DNA of 64,000 nt, taken from an uncultured Ruminococcus sp. Its GTDB lineage: Bacteria; Bacillota; Clostridia; Lachnospirales; Lachnospiraceae. The stretch lies in NCBI GenBank assembly GCA_934359255.1, contig CAKRLG010000001.1, forward strand, positions 62,001-126,000, in the 5' to 3' direction. Below, one piece after another: positions 16,326 through 29,300 of the stretch. The position numbers and the translations under genes are program-made. Under the pieces are notes generated by a model that saw only the letters and a program-made list of their open reading frames with translations, was not told where the DNA came from and did not search any database. Numbering within the stretch: the stretch's first letter is position 1; every line of letters begins with the position of its first letter.

Positions 16326-17966
16326 ATGAATTCTTTAAAGCCAATGCTGTTAACCTGTCTGAAGTCCTATGACAAGTCACAATTTATCAAAGATGTGACT
16401 GCAGGTATCATCGTCGCGATCATCGCGCTCCCCTTATCTATTGCACTTGCGCTCGCTTCCGGAGTTGGTCCTGAAGCCGGTATCTTTACTGCCATTGTAG
16501 CCGGTTTTGTAATCTCAGCTCTTGGCGGAAGCTGCGTACAGATTGCCGGACCGACTGCTGCATTTGCAACCATCGTAGCCGGTATCGTAGCACGCGACGG
16601 AATGGATGGACTTATCATCGCCACTATAATGGCGGGTATATTTCTTATCCTGATGGGACTGTTCCACTTCGGAAGTCTGATCAAATTTATTCCATATACC
16701 ATTACAACCGGTTTTACTTCCGGAATCGCTGTGACCATCGTGATTGGCCAGTTGAAAGATTTTTTCGGAGTTACTTATCCGGATGGTGTAAAACCAATCG
16801 AGACAACGGAGAAAATGAAAGCCTTTGTCCAGAATATTTCTTCCGTAAATACCGATGCACTGATCGTTGGCGTTGTAAGTCTCGCAATCCTGATCATTGC
16901 TCCTTATGTTCTTAAGAAGGTTCCCGGTTCTCTGATTGCAGTTATCGTCGGAATCCTGATGGTTCAGTTTCTTCCACTGAAGGTATCCACGATTGGAAAT
17001 CTGTATACGATCAGCAACTCTCTTCCGAGTTTTCATATGCCGGCGATCAGATTCAGCACCATCAGTGCTTCTGTTTCAAATGCATTTACAATTGCAGTGC
17101 TTGCCGCAATCGAGTCTCTGCTGTCATGTGTAGTTGCCGATGGAATGATCAACAGCAAACACCGTTCGGATATGGAACTGGTTGCCCAGGGCGCAGGAAA
17201 TATCGCTTCCGCACTCTTTGGAGGTATCCCCGCAACAGGTGCCATCGCCAGAACTGCTGCAAATATCAAAAATGGCGGACGCACTCCCATCGCCGGAATG
17301 GTACACTCCGTCACACTCATCATCGTGCTGGTCGTTCTGATGCCTTATGCCGGAATGATTCCTATGCCGACCATTGCTGCGATTCTTTTTATCGTTGCCT
17401 ATAATATGTGTCAGTGGCGAACCTTCCGCGACCTGGTCAAGACAGCTCCTAAGAGTGACATTCTTGTACTGATAGTAACATTTGTACTGACAGTTATCTT
17501 TGATCTGGTTGTTGCTATCGAGATCGGTATGGTGCTTGCCTGTCTGCTTTTCATCAAGCGTATGAGCGAAGAAACCCATGCAGACAGCTGGGTGTACACA
17601 GACGATGACACTCCGGATATCGATGAACATCTGCAGAAATTACCGCTGCAGATCCGTGTTTATGAAATTACCGGACCACTGTTTTTTGGCGCCGCTGATG
17701 CCATTGAACATATCGTTGTCAAAGACTTTACCAGATGTCTGGTTCTCCGTATGAGAGGCGTCCCTGCACTTGACAGTACTGCCATGAATGCACTTCAGAA
17801 TCTGGTAAAAACCTGCGAGAACAAAGGAATTACACTTGTATTCTCCCATGTCAATGAACAACCCATGCACGTCATGGAAAAAGCCGGTTTTGTGGAACTT
17901 GTGGGAAAAGAAAACTTCCAGTCAAATATATCCGCTGCATTGAAAAGAGCTGAAGAGGTCATCTGA
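16326..17966 (+). CDS. SulP-family anion permease with STAS domain
   Basis: A 546-residue membrane protein. Residues 20-430 hold about 10-14 hydrophobic spans, starting GIIVAIIALPLSIALALASG, with the conserved ALGGSCVQIAGPTAAFATIVAG segment split over positions near 55-80. The last 100 residues form a cytoplasmic STAS domain (RGVPALDSTAMNALQNLV, with the Asp-Ser-Thr switch region). SulP proteins carry sulfate, bicarbonate, or dicarboxylates; the substrate here cannot be told. It has its own terminator (17944-17984), so it is a single-gene unit. GAAAGG upstream is a modest ribosome site. Confidence 0.94.
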   Translation: MNSLKPMLLTCLKSYDKSQFIKDVTAGIIVAIIALPLSIALALASGVGPEAGIFTAIVAGFVISALGGSCVQIAGPTAAFATIVAGIVARDGMDGLIIATIMAGIFLILMGLFHFGSLIKFIPYTITTGFTSGIAVTIVIGQLKDFFGVTYPDGVKPIETTEKMKAFVQNISSVNTDALIVGVVSLAILIIAPYVLKKVPGSLIAVIVGILMVQFLPLKVSTIGNLYTISNSLPSFHMPAIRFSTISASVSNAFTIAVLAAIESLLSCVVADGMINSKHRSDMELVAQGAGNIASALFGGIPATGAIARTAANIKNGGRTPIAGMVHSVTLIIVLVVLMPYAGMIPMPTIAAILFIVAYNMCQWRTFRDLVKTAPKSDILVLIVTFVLTVIFDLVVAIEIGMVLACLLFIKRMSEETHADSWVYTDDDTPDIDEHLQKLPLQIRVYEITGPLFFGAADAIEHIVVKDFTRCLVLRMRGVPALDSTAMNALQNLVKTCENKGITLVFSHVNEQPMHVMEKAGFVELVGKENFQSNISAALKRAEEVI

Positions 17967-17984
17967 CCTTTTCAGCTCTTTTTT
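17944..17984 (+). terminator. Intrinsic terminator of the SulP gene
   Basis: AGAGCTGAA and TTCAGCTCT with an inner AGGTC/GACCT form a strong hairpin followed by TTTTTT. The stop codon (17964-17966) lies within it. Confidence 0.9.
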
Positions 17985-18008
17985 GAACTCATTTGCAAAA
18001 TCTACGGA

Positions 18009-18038
18009 TTGACGAATCCTCTATTGACTTTATATAAT
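18009..18038 (+). promoter_or_regulatory. Promoter of the first MATE gene
   Basis: TTGACG (18009-18014), 18 bases, TATAAT (18033-18038). The transcript would begin near 18045, giving a leader of about 75 bases. Confidence 0.7.
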
Positions 18039-18081
18039 GAGTATATTATCAACATTTTAACCAATCAAAGGAGTGGAGTAA

Positions 18082-18123
18082 CTGTTCTATACGTTACAGT
18101 TTACAGATGAACCAACGACATGA
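18082..18123 (+). CDS. Possible 13-residue leader ORF coupled to the MATE gene
   Basis: The only good ribosome site here, AAAGGAG (18067-18073), lies 8 bases before CTG at 18082, not before the MATE ATG. From that CTG a frame runs 13 codons and its TGA overlaps the MATE ATG as ATGA. This could be a translationally coupled leader peptide with a rare CTG start. It is a suggestion only: CTG starts are uncommon. Confidence 0.25.
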   Translation: MFYTLQFTDEPTT

Positions 18124-19499
18124 AAAAAACATTTTTTACAAAAGATCCTTCTTTTTACCGTTCTTTTTTCAAATTAATGACAGTAATCGCGCTGCAAAAC
18201 CTGGTGGCCTACAGCGTGAATATGCTGGACAATATCATGCTGGGAAGTTATAGCCAGAATGCACTTTCCGGCGCTGCGACGGTAAACCAGATTTATTTTA
18301 TCGTAAATCAGATTGCACTGGCGATCGGCAATGCATTGATTGCAATCAGCTCCCAATATTGGGGAAGCCATCAGACAAAACCCATTCGAAAAGTAACAAA
18401 AGCCGCACTGTTATTCAGCCTGGCAATTGCTGCCGGAATTGTAGCTTTATGTATCAGAATCCCGGAAAAACTGATTGGTCTCTTTACGACTTCACCGGAT
18501 ATCATAAGAGAAGGTACTATTTACCTTCATATCATACAATGGACATTTTTATTTTTTATGATCAGTAACCTTTTACTGGCCATGCTCCGCAGTGTGGAGA
18601 CCGTAAAAATCGCATTCCTTATATCCGTCATATCCCTGCTGGTGAACGGCGGAATCAACTATATCCTGATTTTCGGAAGATTCGGTGCACCGGAAATGGG
18701 AATCAGAGGTGCCGCCATCGGAACTTTTGCAGCACGCATACTGGAACTTGGAATCGTTCTTTTCTATGTATGGAAAAAAGATACAAAGGTCAAATTGTTT
18801 GCTGAAAGATTCCGGGATGGTATTATCGGAAAAGGCAGTGGTAATGTCTGGAAAACCTTTTTTAAAGTGTGTATTCCCATCCTGACTTCCGGTTTGTTAT
18901 GGGCAGTTTCTCTTCCTATGCAGACAGCGATATTAGGGCATCTTTCTGCGGATGCAATTGCAGCCAATTCCGTATCAAGCACCTTTTTTCAGTATCTGAA
19001 AGTAATCGTCATTGCAATAGCCGGCGCTTCTGCTGTCGTGATCGGAAAAGATATCGGAAGCAATGATGAAGAAAAAGTACGCTGCAACGGGCGTACCCTT
19101 TCTGTGCTCTATCTGGTTATCGGACTCTTGCTTGGAACTGTATTATTCTTACTTCGAAGTCCACTATTATCCATGTACCGATTGACCCCACAAGCTACTT
19201 TGTATGCAGACCACTTCATGATTATTATGAGTGTGATCATGGTTGGAATGTCGTATCAGATGCCGGTCGGAGTCGGCATCATCCAGGGTGGCGGAGATAC
19301 CAAATTTTCGATGTATCTGAACCTGATTTCCGTCTGGTGCATCGTAATGCCATTGTCCTTTCTGGCTGCATTCTACTGGAAGCTGCCGGTAGAACTTGTG
19401 GTGATCGCTGTGCAATCCGATCAGATCTTCAAGTGTCTGCCCATATTCCTGCGCTTCAAAAGCTACAAATGGATCCACAAGCTGACAGCAATCGACTGA
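18120..19499 (+). CDS. MATE-family efflux transporter
   Basis: A 459-residue multidrug/toxin extrusion-type exporter with about 12 membrane spans in two halves; the first repeat begins ALQNLVAYSVNMLDNIMLGS and the second near LLWAVSLPMQTAILGHLSAD. The length is normal. A stop codon at 18108 in the same frame means the ATG at 18120 is the earliest ATG, although no Shine-Dalgarno motif is adjacent; the nearest good one is some 47 bases upstream, with a hairpin-prone GTAACTGTTC segment between. Its substrate is unknown. Downstream is a broken acetyltransferase gene. Confidence 0.92.
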   Translation: MKKTFFTKDPSFYRSFFKLMTVIALQNLVAYSVNMLDNIMLGSYSQNALSGAATVNQIYFIVNQIALAIGNALIAISSQYWGSHQTKPIRKVTKAALLFSLAIAAGIVALCIRIPEKLIGLFTTSPDIIREGTIYLHIIQWTFLFFMISNLLLAMLRSVETVKIAFLISVISLLVNGGINYILIFGRFGAPEMGIRGAAIGTFAARILELGIVLFYVWKKDTKVKLFAERFRDGIIGKGSGNVWKTFFKVCIPILTSGLLWAVSLPMQTAILGHLSADAIAANSVSSTFFQYLKVIVIAIAGASAVVIGKDIGSNDEEKVRCNGRTLSVLYLVIGLLLGTVLFLLRSPLLSMYRLTPQATLYADHFMIIMSVIMVGMSYQMPVGVGIIQGGGDTKFSMYLNLISVWCIVMPLSFLAAFYWKLPVELVVIAVQSDQIFKCLPIFLRFKSYKWIHKLTAID

Positions 19500-19554
19500 T
19501 GCAGTAACGGTAAAATTCTGCGGTATGGAAGCAGAACCGGATCACAACCCGATG

Positions 19555-19687
19555 ACCCGTCATACTTCTCGGCGGAAAAGGTAAGAACTTATGGATTACT
19601 GCTCCGTTTTATGTTGATTATGGTAACAATATTTATTTTGGGAATAACTGCGAAGTAACTATGAATTGCACGTTTCTTGATAATAAT
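19555..19687 (+). pseudogene. Fragment of a maltose/galactoside-type O-acetyltransferase
   Basis: Read on the plus strand from about 19555, the frame gives LLGGKGKNLWITAPF and then VDYGNNIYFGNNCEV and MNCTFLD. This matches the middle of hexapeptide-repeat O-acetyltransferases (Maa/LacA/NodL), where a conserved PPF-x-x-DYG-x-NI motif opens the left-handed helix. The frame closes soon after, upstream a stop blocks it, and neither the N-terminal part nor the hexapeptide coil remains. It is a decayed remnant of about 44 codons. Confidence 0.75.
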
Positions 19688-19691
19688 ATAA

Positions 19692-19745
19692 TAAACCTGC
19701 ATTATCACACGGCTTTTTCGTGAATAATTCAGGTTTATTTTTAAA
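19692..19745. terminator. Bidirectional terminator between MATE and thiH
   Basis: TAAACCTG, ATTAT and CACG pair in order with CGTG, ATAAT and CAGGTTTA, with single mismatches between blocks. On the plus strand it is followed by TTTTT. It separates the convergent plus-strand MATE unit and minus-strand thi operon. Confidence 0.75.
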
Positions 19746-19814
19746 TGCATATCTGAAACATCATCTCGAATCAGCTGATATACCTGGGAATGATAAAAGT
19801 CCGGCAATCATTCC

Positions 19815-21029
19815 CTACACATAAATATAATCACTCATCACCGGCTGCAAATGGTTAGAAAGCAGTGCATCATAGACTTCTTCTACATTTCTTCCGTCTG
19901 AGATCTCGAACTGGTCATCGCCCTTATCCTCGATGTCATCCACATGGCTTCCGATTCCGGTGCTGACTCCGGCGGAGATTTTGGTGGCTGCGATACCTAC
20001 AAGGTTGTCACGTACCCGTGCGCACTCTCTCGTGGACACTGTGATACTTGCAAATGGCATAAATAACCGATATGCGCACACTACCTGCAAAAGCTGCTTC
20101 TCATGAACATCCATGGGATTGATACGATCGTTATTGATGATCGGGCGCAGACGAGGGCAGGAAAATGCAATCTCTGCATGTGGGTATTTTCTCTGCAGAA
20201 GATATGCATGGTATCCGGTTGCAAATGCATCTTTTCTGAAATCATCCAGACCCAGCAGTGCACCAAATCCTACCCCGCGCATGCCACCTCTTATGGCACG
20301 CTCCTGAGCGTTGACACGATACGGGTAGATCCGTTTGTGGCCTGCCAGATGAAGTGTTTCATATTTATCGGAATTATAGGTCTCCTGGAAGACCGTTACA
20401 TAATCAACACCGCATGCATGCAGATACGCATATTCATCAGAGTTCACCGGATAGATTTCGAGACCGATCACTTTGAAATATTTTCTTGCGATCTTGCAGG
20501 CATTTCCGATATATTCCACTGTGGATTTGTTTCTGCTTTCTCCGGTCAGGATCAGAATCTCCTGCAAGCCTGTCTCAGCGATCGCCTGCATTTCTTTTTC
20601 GATCTCGCTTTCATTTAACTGGGCACGTTTGATCTTATTGTGACAGTTAAATCCACAGTAAATACAATAATTTTCACAATAATTTGCAATATAGATCGGC
20701 GTGAACATATAGACACTGTTTCCAAAATGCTTTCTCGTCTCCATCTGTGCCGCCTGGGCGATCTCTTCGATGAAAGGCAGTGCTGCCGGTGATAAAAGTG
20801 CCGCAAAATCTTCCGGCGTCCTGGAGCTGTGGGCGATGGCCCGTTTTACATCAGCCGCTGTATATTTGTCATAATCATATGCATGCATGGCATCTACGAC
20901 CTGATCCAGGATCTCAGAACCGATATCTTCCATCCCCGGCATATATTTCATATGATCGATTCTGTTTTTCTTCTGATCTTCCAGAATCTCTTCACTTAAG
21001 ATACTTTCATTGATATGCTGATTTTCCAT
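19815..21029 (-). CDS. thiH: 2-iminoacetate synthase ThiH
   Basis: A 404-residue radical-SAM enzyme that cleaves tyrosine to dehydroglycine (2-iminoacetate), the glycine-derived unit of the thiamin thiazole. Cys118, Cys122 and Cys125 (YCENYCIYCGF) form the CxxxCxxC site of the 4Fe-4S cluster. The N-terminus and overall length fit the clostridial form. It lies 3 bp after thiG, as the last gene of thiS-F-G-H. The presence of ThiH rather than ThiO fits an anaerobe. Confidence 0.97.
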   Translation of the reverse strand: MENQHINESILSEEILEDQKKNRIDHMKYMPGMEDIGSEILDQVVDAMHAYDYDKYTAADVKRAIAHSSRTPEDFAALLSPAALPFIEEIAQAAQMETRKHFGNSVYMFTPIYIANYCENYCIYCGFNCHNKIKRAQLNESEIEKEMQAIAETGLQEILILTGESRNKSTVEYIGNACKIARKYFKVIGLEIYPVNSDEYAYLHACGVDYVTVFQETYNSDKYETLHLAGHKRIYPYRVNAQERAIRGGMRGVGFGALLGLDDFRKDAFATGYHAYLLQRKYPHAEIAFSCPRLRPIINNDRINPMDVHEKQLLQVVCAYRLFMPFASITVSTRECARVRDNLVGIAATKISAGVSTGIGSHVDDIEDKGDDQFEISDGRNVEEVYDALLSNHLQPVMSDYIYV

Positions 21030-21032
21030 GGT

Positions 21033-21806
21033 CTAGTCCTCCAAAAATCCGGTCAGCGGTGAGGATGCGCTTGCCCCTCTTTCGATCTGTCTTCCCAGAC
21101 CGGAAAGGTAGGCGCTTCGTCCTGCTTCGATTGCCTTTTTAAATGCTTCTGCCATAACCGGCACATCTCCGGCTGTTGCGATCGCTGTATTTGCCATAAC
21201 GGCTGCCGCACCCATTTCCATAGCCTCACATGCCTGAGACGGGCGTCCGATTCCCGCGTCAACGATGATCGGAAGATCCATCTCATCGATGAGGATCTGG
21301 ATAAATTCTTTTGTTGCCAGCCCTTTGTTGGATCCGATGGGTGCTCCCAGCGGCATGATACAGGCCGCTCCGGCATCTTTCAGTGCCCTCGCCGCATTCA
21401 GATCCGGATACATATAAGGCATAACAACAAATCCTTCCTTCGCAAGGATTTCTGTTGCTTTGATCGTCTCATAGTTATCCGGTAATAAATATTTGGAATC
21501 GTGTACAACTTCGATCTTTACAAAATCCCCGCATCCCACTTCTCTTGATAATCTGGCGATTCGCACTGCCTCCTGGGCATTTCTTGCTCCGGATGTATTC
21601 GGAAGCAGGGTTACATTCTCCGGAATATAATCTAAAATATTGGCAAGTCCCCCTTCATTTGCACGGCGAAGTGCCAGTGTGATGATCTGTGCATCTGCTT
21701 TTTCAATGCAGGCTTTCACAAGATCCAAAGAAAATTTTCCTGATCCCAAGATAAATCTTGATGTGAATTCATGTCCTCCAAGGCTCCATGTATCTTTTGT
21801 ACTCAT
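21033..21806 (-). CDS. thiG: Thiazole synthase ThiG
   Basis: A 257-residue TIM barrel that joins deoxyxylulose 5-phosphate, ThiS-thiocarboxylate and dehydroglycine into thiamin thiazole phosphate. Lys97 in [11 protein letters not shown] is in the position of the Schiff-base lysine. The phosphate-binding segments [20 protein letters not shown] and NTAIATAGD are also visible. Length is typical. It lies between thiF and thiH in the same operon; a partial GTAACTGTTCAG repeat sits in the 38-bp gap before it. Confidence 0.97.
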   Translation of the reverse strand: MSTKDTWSLGGHEFTSRFILGSGKFSLDLVKACIEKADAQIITLALRRANEGGLANILDYIPENVTLLPNTSGARNAQEAVRIARLSREVGCGDFVKIEVVHDSKYLLPDNYETIKATEILAKEGFVVMPYMYPDLNAARALKDAGAACIMPLGAPIGSNKGLATKEFIQILIDEMDLPIIVDAGIGRPSQACEAMEMGAAAVMANTAIATAGDVPVMAEAFKKAIEAGRSAYLSGLGRQIERGASASSPLTGFLED

Positions 21807-21844
21807 ATGTTTCTTTCTCCTTATTCGTAACTGTTCAGTTCTTT

Positions 21845-22492
21845 CTATATTTCTTCTTCTCCAAGCAGCAAACGGGTGATCATATTGGCTTCATGGGCTG
21901 CGCAGATTGCAACCCGCGGCGCCATCAATCCATTGCCATAGGTCGGTTCCGTAACCTGGTCGCCACACAGATAGAAGTTTTTCATCAACCGCTTTGTAAG
22001 AATTGCATTGCTGCTTCCATACCCGGCCATTCCGGATGCGGACACCAGTTTTTTCTCCGGAAAATGTTCCAGAATCCCATTTACCAGCATGGCCTTTGCC
22101 TCCGGATTGTCAAATGCTTCACAGATAATTCCTGCATCTTCAAAAAGCGGAATCAGGTTGTCTTCTGTCACTTTGACACGATCCGTCTGAATGTCGATAT
22201 ACGGATTGATCCTTTGAAGCAGAGATTTCAAAGCATCTGTTTTGTACATACCGATATGTTCAATAAAATACTGCTGCCGGTTCAGATTCGTAATATCCAC
22301 CATGTCGAAATCAATAAGGTGAAGATGTCCCACACCGATACGCGCCAGTGCATATGCCACATTAGATCCCAGACCTCCGAGACCTGCGATCGTCACCCGG
22401 CCTTTGGACAGTTTCTTTTGCTTTTCCGGTGAATGACGTTCTTCAAGCGCAGCCTGTATTTCCTCTTTTGTCAAAATCTTCGTTGTCTCCAT
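21845..22492 (-). CDS. thiF: ThiS adenylyltransferase ThiF
   Basis: A 215-residue E1-like enzyme that activates the C-terminus of ThiS with ATP. The nucleotide-binding loop is [20 protein letters not shown] (about residues 32-51), followed by the acidic [17 protein letters not shown] that binds ribose and Mg. It is shorter than MoeB because it lacks the C-terminal rhodanese part. Its start lies 2 bp after the thiS stop, so the two are probably translationally coupled. Confidence 0.95.
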   Translation of the reverse strand: METTKILTKEEIQAALEERHSPEKQKKLSKGRVTIAGLGGLGSNVAYALARIGVGHLHLIDFDMVDITNLNRQQYFIEHIGMYKTDALKSLLQRINPYIDIQTDRVKVTEDNLIPLFEDAGIICEAFDNPEAKAMLVNGILEHFPEKKLVSASGMAGYGSSNAILTKRLMKNFYLCGDQVTEPTYGNGLMAPRVAICAAHEANMITRLLLGEEEI

Positions 22493-22494
22493 TT

Positions 22495-22698
22495 TCAGCC
22501 TCCTCCTACAAATGTCACTACCTCCATGCGGTCTCCGTCTTCTAACATCCTGTCCGCATACTCGTTTTTGGGAAGGATCTCGCCATTCAGTTCTACTGCA
22601 ATCCGCTTCATCTGGTATCCTGCGCTTTCAAGATACATTTCTACAGAAGCTGCCTTCTCCAGTTCGATTTCTTTTCCGTTTACTTTGATCATCTGCAT
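22495..22698 (-). CDS. thiS: Sulfur carrier protein ThiS
   Basis: A 67-residue ubiquitin-like protein ending VVTFVGGG, whose Gly-Gly tail is adenylated by ThiF and turned into a thiocarboxylate. The N-terminus MQMIKVNGKEIELEKA is the expected first beta hairpin. AAGGAGGTGAG precedes the ATG. First gene of the thi operon, behind a TPP riboswitch and two terminator-like hairpins. Confidence 0.95.
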   Translation of the reverse strand: MQMIKVNGKEIELEKAASVEMYLESAGYQMKRIAVELNGEILPKNEYADRMLEDGDRMEVVTFVGGG

Positions 22699-22715
22699 CT
22701 CACCTCCTTGGAACT

Positions 22716-22769
22716 AAAAAAGAGTCCACAAAGAAACGTACCCTAGGTGGTGCGCCCCTTCATGAACTC
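22716..22769 (-). terminator. Second terminator-like hairpin in the thi leader
   Basis: On the minus strand GAGTTCATGAAG (22758-22769) pairs along all 12 positions, counting three G-U pairs, with CTTTGTGGACTC (22722-22733) and is followed at once by TTTTTT (22716-22721). The 24-base loop contains GGGCGCACCACC. It lies after the TPP-controlled terminator and only 18 bases before the thiS ATG, so RNA polymerase must pass two hairpins. Not a recognised riboswitch class. Confidence 0.7.
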
Positions 22770-22805
22770 TCGCTCAATCTCATTCTTTTATACCCAGATT
22801 CGCAT

Positions 22806-22832
22806 AAAAAAGGAGATACCAAAGTATCTCCC
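22806..22832 (-). terminator. Terminator controlled by the TPP riboswitch
   Basis: On the minus strand GGGAGATAC-TTT-GGTATCTCC followed by TTTTTT. It lies about 50 bases after the aptamer, in the right place for the expression platform of a transcription-terminating TPP switch. Confidence 0.85.
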
Positions 22833-22884
22833 GTTAAATCTGTCATGACTTTTCTGTATCGTTACAGTTACAGACTCTCTTATA

Positions 22885-22970
22885 TAACGTTCCTACGTTG
22901 GCATTATCCAAATCAGGTATATGGGTCGAAGTTCTCAACTTCCTCTCAGCCTATCACATAAGCTCCCCGG
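22885..22970 (-). ncRNA. TPP riboswitch aptamer
   Basis: On the minus strand the conserved THI-box blocks occur in order: GGCTGAGAGG, then CTTCGACCC, ACCTGATTTGGATAATGCCA and ACGTAGG. These are the pyrimidine- and diphosphate-binding cores of the TPP aptamer. It sits in the leader of thiSFGH and should switch the operon off when thiamin pyrophosphate is plentiful. Confidence 0.97.
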
Positions 22971-22991
22971 TTCTATTCATTTGACAACCCA

Positions 22992-23020
22992 AGTATAATT
23001 ACTTTTTTCTGTTCTGTCAA
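22992..23020 (-). promoter_or_regulatory. Promoter of the thi operon
   Basis: On the minus strand TTGACA (23015-23020), 17 bases, TATACT (22992-22997), ending just before the TPP aptamer. A nearly consensus vegetative promoter. Confidence 0.8.
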
Positions 23021-23122
23021 ATATATTTTTATTTTGAATCAAAACTATAATTTCACACGGTTTCTTTTTCTGCACATTCCGTATATCGCTTAAGAGCTCC
23101 CGTAACAAGAGAATCTTATATT

Positions 23123-23857
23123 TTATGCTTTGCGGATGGTTTCTTCAATACCTGCGATCAATGTTTTCATTGTATACTCCAGTATCTCATTTCCGAACGC
23201 TTCAGAAGATTCTCTGACCGGATGACGTCCTGCGATTCCGATCAGATTGCTCTCATCTTCTTTTATCTGACCAAAGTCAACCAGCTCCGGCCGTACAGCC
23301 ATAACGATAGATGTCTCATTCGCTCCGGCATGATCGTACTGATATCTCAGTCTCTCATCTTCTGCAAAAGTCCATGCCGTAAAAATAGTCAGTCCATATT
23401 TTTCTTTTGCCTCTTCCTCCAGCTCCTGAAATGTATGGGTCGACGGACCATGTCCATGTCCTACAACAATACGGATCCCGGCTCTGGAAAGCTGAGCGAA
23501 AATACTGCGCAGATAGTCCTGGAACAATCCCTTCTCCTGCCAGTAAGCGCTGCCTTTCATCTGCTGGACATGATAGGTATTCAGTGCGCCTTCCGTGTTG
23601 ATATCCATTCCATAAAATGCTTTATCTCCGTCATTGAATACACGATCAGGTCCCATAAACAATACGGGAAGCACCACACCACCAACTTTTTCTGCTACCC
23701 GGATAAACAGTTCTTTTGACTGAATTCCGTCAGCACCAAGAGGCATATGTGGACCATGCCATTCCAGTGTGCCAAGCGGCAGGTAAGCAACCGGCATCTC
23801 CTTTATTCTCTGTACACATTCTTCCGGAAGTAATTCTTCATATAATACCTTCTTCAT
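23123..23857 (-). CDS. Creatininase-family amidohydrolase
   Basis: A 244-residue protein of the creatininase / MftE / FAPy-deformylase-like family. LPLGTLEWHGPHMPLGADG near residues 25-45 carries the E-x-H metal-binding motif, and IVVGHGHGPSTH and NETSIVMA supply further family positions. The start is placed at ATG 23857 with AAGGTG upstream; a GTG nine bases earlier is also possible. Family members hydrolyse cyclic amides or act in cofactor maturation; no mycofactocin genes are near. It lies downstream of a LacI regulator, past a hairpin without U-run. The substrate is unknown. Confidence 0.88.
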   Translation of the reverse strand: MKKVLYEELLPEECVQRIKEMPVAYLPLGTLEWHGPHMPLGADGIQSKELFIRVAEKVGGVVLPVLFMGPDRVFNDGDKAFYGMDINTEGALNTYHVQQMKGSAYWQEKGLFQDYLRSIFAQLSRAGIRIVVGHGHGPSTHTFQELEEEAKEKYGLTIFTAWTFAEDERLRYQYDHAGANETSIVMAVRPELVDFGQIKEDESNLIGIAGRHPVRESSEAFGNEILEYTMKTLIAGIEETIRKA

Positions 23858-23910
23858 CCCATTCACCTTAACCTTTCACCACCGGGAACCGGCAGTTCAT
23901 ATCATAATAC

Positions 23911-23936
23911 GGGGCTGTCTATTTCCCGACAGCCCC
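23911..23936. repeat. Perfect 9-bp hairpin between LacI and creatininase genes
   Basis: GGGGCTGTC and GACAGCCCC form a perfect stem with an 8-base loop. No U-run follows on either strand, so it may be a pausing or mRNA-protecting hairpin rather than a terminator. Confidence 0.6.
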
Positions 23937-23950
23937 TTCATGAAATCTTT

Positions 23951-24970
<1,020 letters not shown>

Positions 24971-25017
24971 TCAATACTTTCGAATCGCATCAGCTATGTC
25001 AGTGCATTTCATGGTTT

Positions 25018-25046
25018 ATCTTACCATATTGCCCCCAACCACGCAA
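25018..25046 (-). promoter_or_regulatory. Promoter of the LacI-family regulator
   Basis: On the minus strand TTGCGT (25041-25046), 17 bases, TAAGAT (25018-25023), about 75 bases before the regulator start. Confidence 0.5.
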
Positions 25047-25063
25047 CGAATTGTTACGACGCT

Positions 25064-25090
25064 GTAACTGTGAAGGTACTGAACAGTTAC
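25064..25090. repeat. 27-bp hairpin repeat, copy 2 (inverted)
   Basis: Exact reverse complement of 11008-11034. It begins 13 bases before the stop of the DMT transporter gene on the other side. The position directly after a gene end suits a REP-like element. Confidence 0.75.
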
Positions 25091-25102
25091 ACAACGCTGT
25101 CC

Positions 25103-25963
25103 TTATGCCATTGTTTCCTCCGTGGCTGAATTCGCCAGAATAACCGCCGCCAGAATAATGACACATCCCAATACCATGCGCAATGTGATACTTTCATGAA
25201 GAATCATAACCGAGAACAAAGTTCCAAAGACAGACTCCATAGACAGAATGATCGCCGCCTTTGTCTCATCCACATATTTCTGGCAGGCTGTCTGAAGAAG
25301 ATAGCAGACCGTTGTGCTGATAATGCCGAGATAGAGAACACTCCACCATCCTTTTGCAGTAACCTGAAAATGCACTTGCCCGGAAGCAATCATGAATATC
25401 AATGATAAAACACCTGCTGTACACATCTGAATAAAGTTCAACACAGATGCCCGGTACTTCTTTACAAAGATGCTTGTCAGAAAAATCTGAAAAGCAAAGC
25501 CCACTGCACATATAAGTGTCAGCCCGTCACCCAGTCCCAGTGACAGGTCCTTATCCAGGGACAGAAGCCCCACCCCTGCTATGGCCAGCACTGCTCCTAT
25601 TATACCTCTGAATCCTATTTTTTTTCGACAGATCAGAAAAGCAATAAAAGGAACAATCACCACATTTGTGGCTGTGAGGAACGCATTTTTTGACGGAGTC
25701 GTATATTGCAGTCCTATGATCTGAAGAGAAAATCCAGTAAAAAGAGCCGCTCCCATAAAAATTCCTGCAGTTACTTCCTCTTTTTTTATCCCTTTAAGAT
25801 TCCGGATACTTATTCCACCCATAAGCACGGAAGCCAACAGGAAACGAATGGTCATGATCTGAAAAGGCGACAAACTATCAAGAGCCATGTCACTGGCCAC
25901 AAATCCTCCTCCCCAGATAACAGTAACCAATACCAATCCGGCAATCGCCATATATTTTTTCAT
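25103..25963 (-). CDS. EamA/DMT-superfamily transporter
   Basis: A 286-residue membrane protein with ten hydrophobic spans in two EamA repeats. It starts MKKYMAIAGLVLVTVIWGGG, with the WGG motif of the first repeat, and the second repeat ends MESVFGTLFSVMILHESITL, the typical E-x-x-x-x-x-P/S segment. AAGGTG lies before the ATG. It follows the beta-galactosidase gene by about 35 bp and may be co-transcribed with it. Substrate unknown: members move amino acids, sugars or metabolites. Confidence 0.92.
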   Translation of the reverse strand: MKKYMAIAGLVLVTVIWGGGFVASDMALDSLSPFQIMTIRFLLASVLMGGISIRNLKGIKKEEVTAGIFMGAALFTGFSLQIIGLQYTTPSKNAFLTATNVVIVPFIAFLICRKKIGFRGIIGAVLAIAGVGLLSLDKDLSLGLGDGLTLICAVGFAFQIFLTSIFVKKYRASVLNFIQMCTAGVLSLIFMIASGQVHFQVTAKGWWSVLYLGIISTTVCYLLQTACQKYVDETKAAIILSMESVFGTLFSVMILHESITLRMVLGCVIILAAVILANSATEETMA

Positions 25964-25999
25964 AAATCACCTTATCCTTCCTTCTTTTCCCTTCCTTTC

Positions 26000-29300
<3,301 letters not shown>

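Noticed and set aside
19589-19807. 72-codon minus-strand frame between MATE and thiH
   Set aside because: It is antisense to the acetyltransferase remnant and passes through the terminator hairpin.
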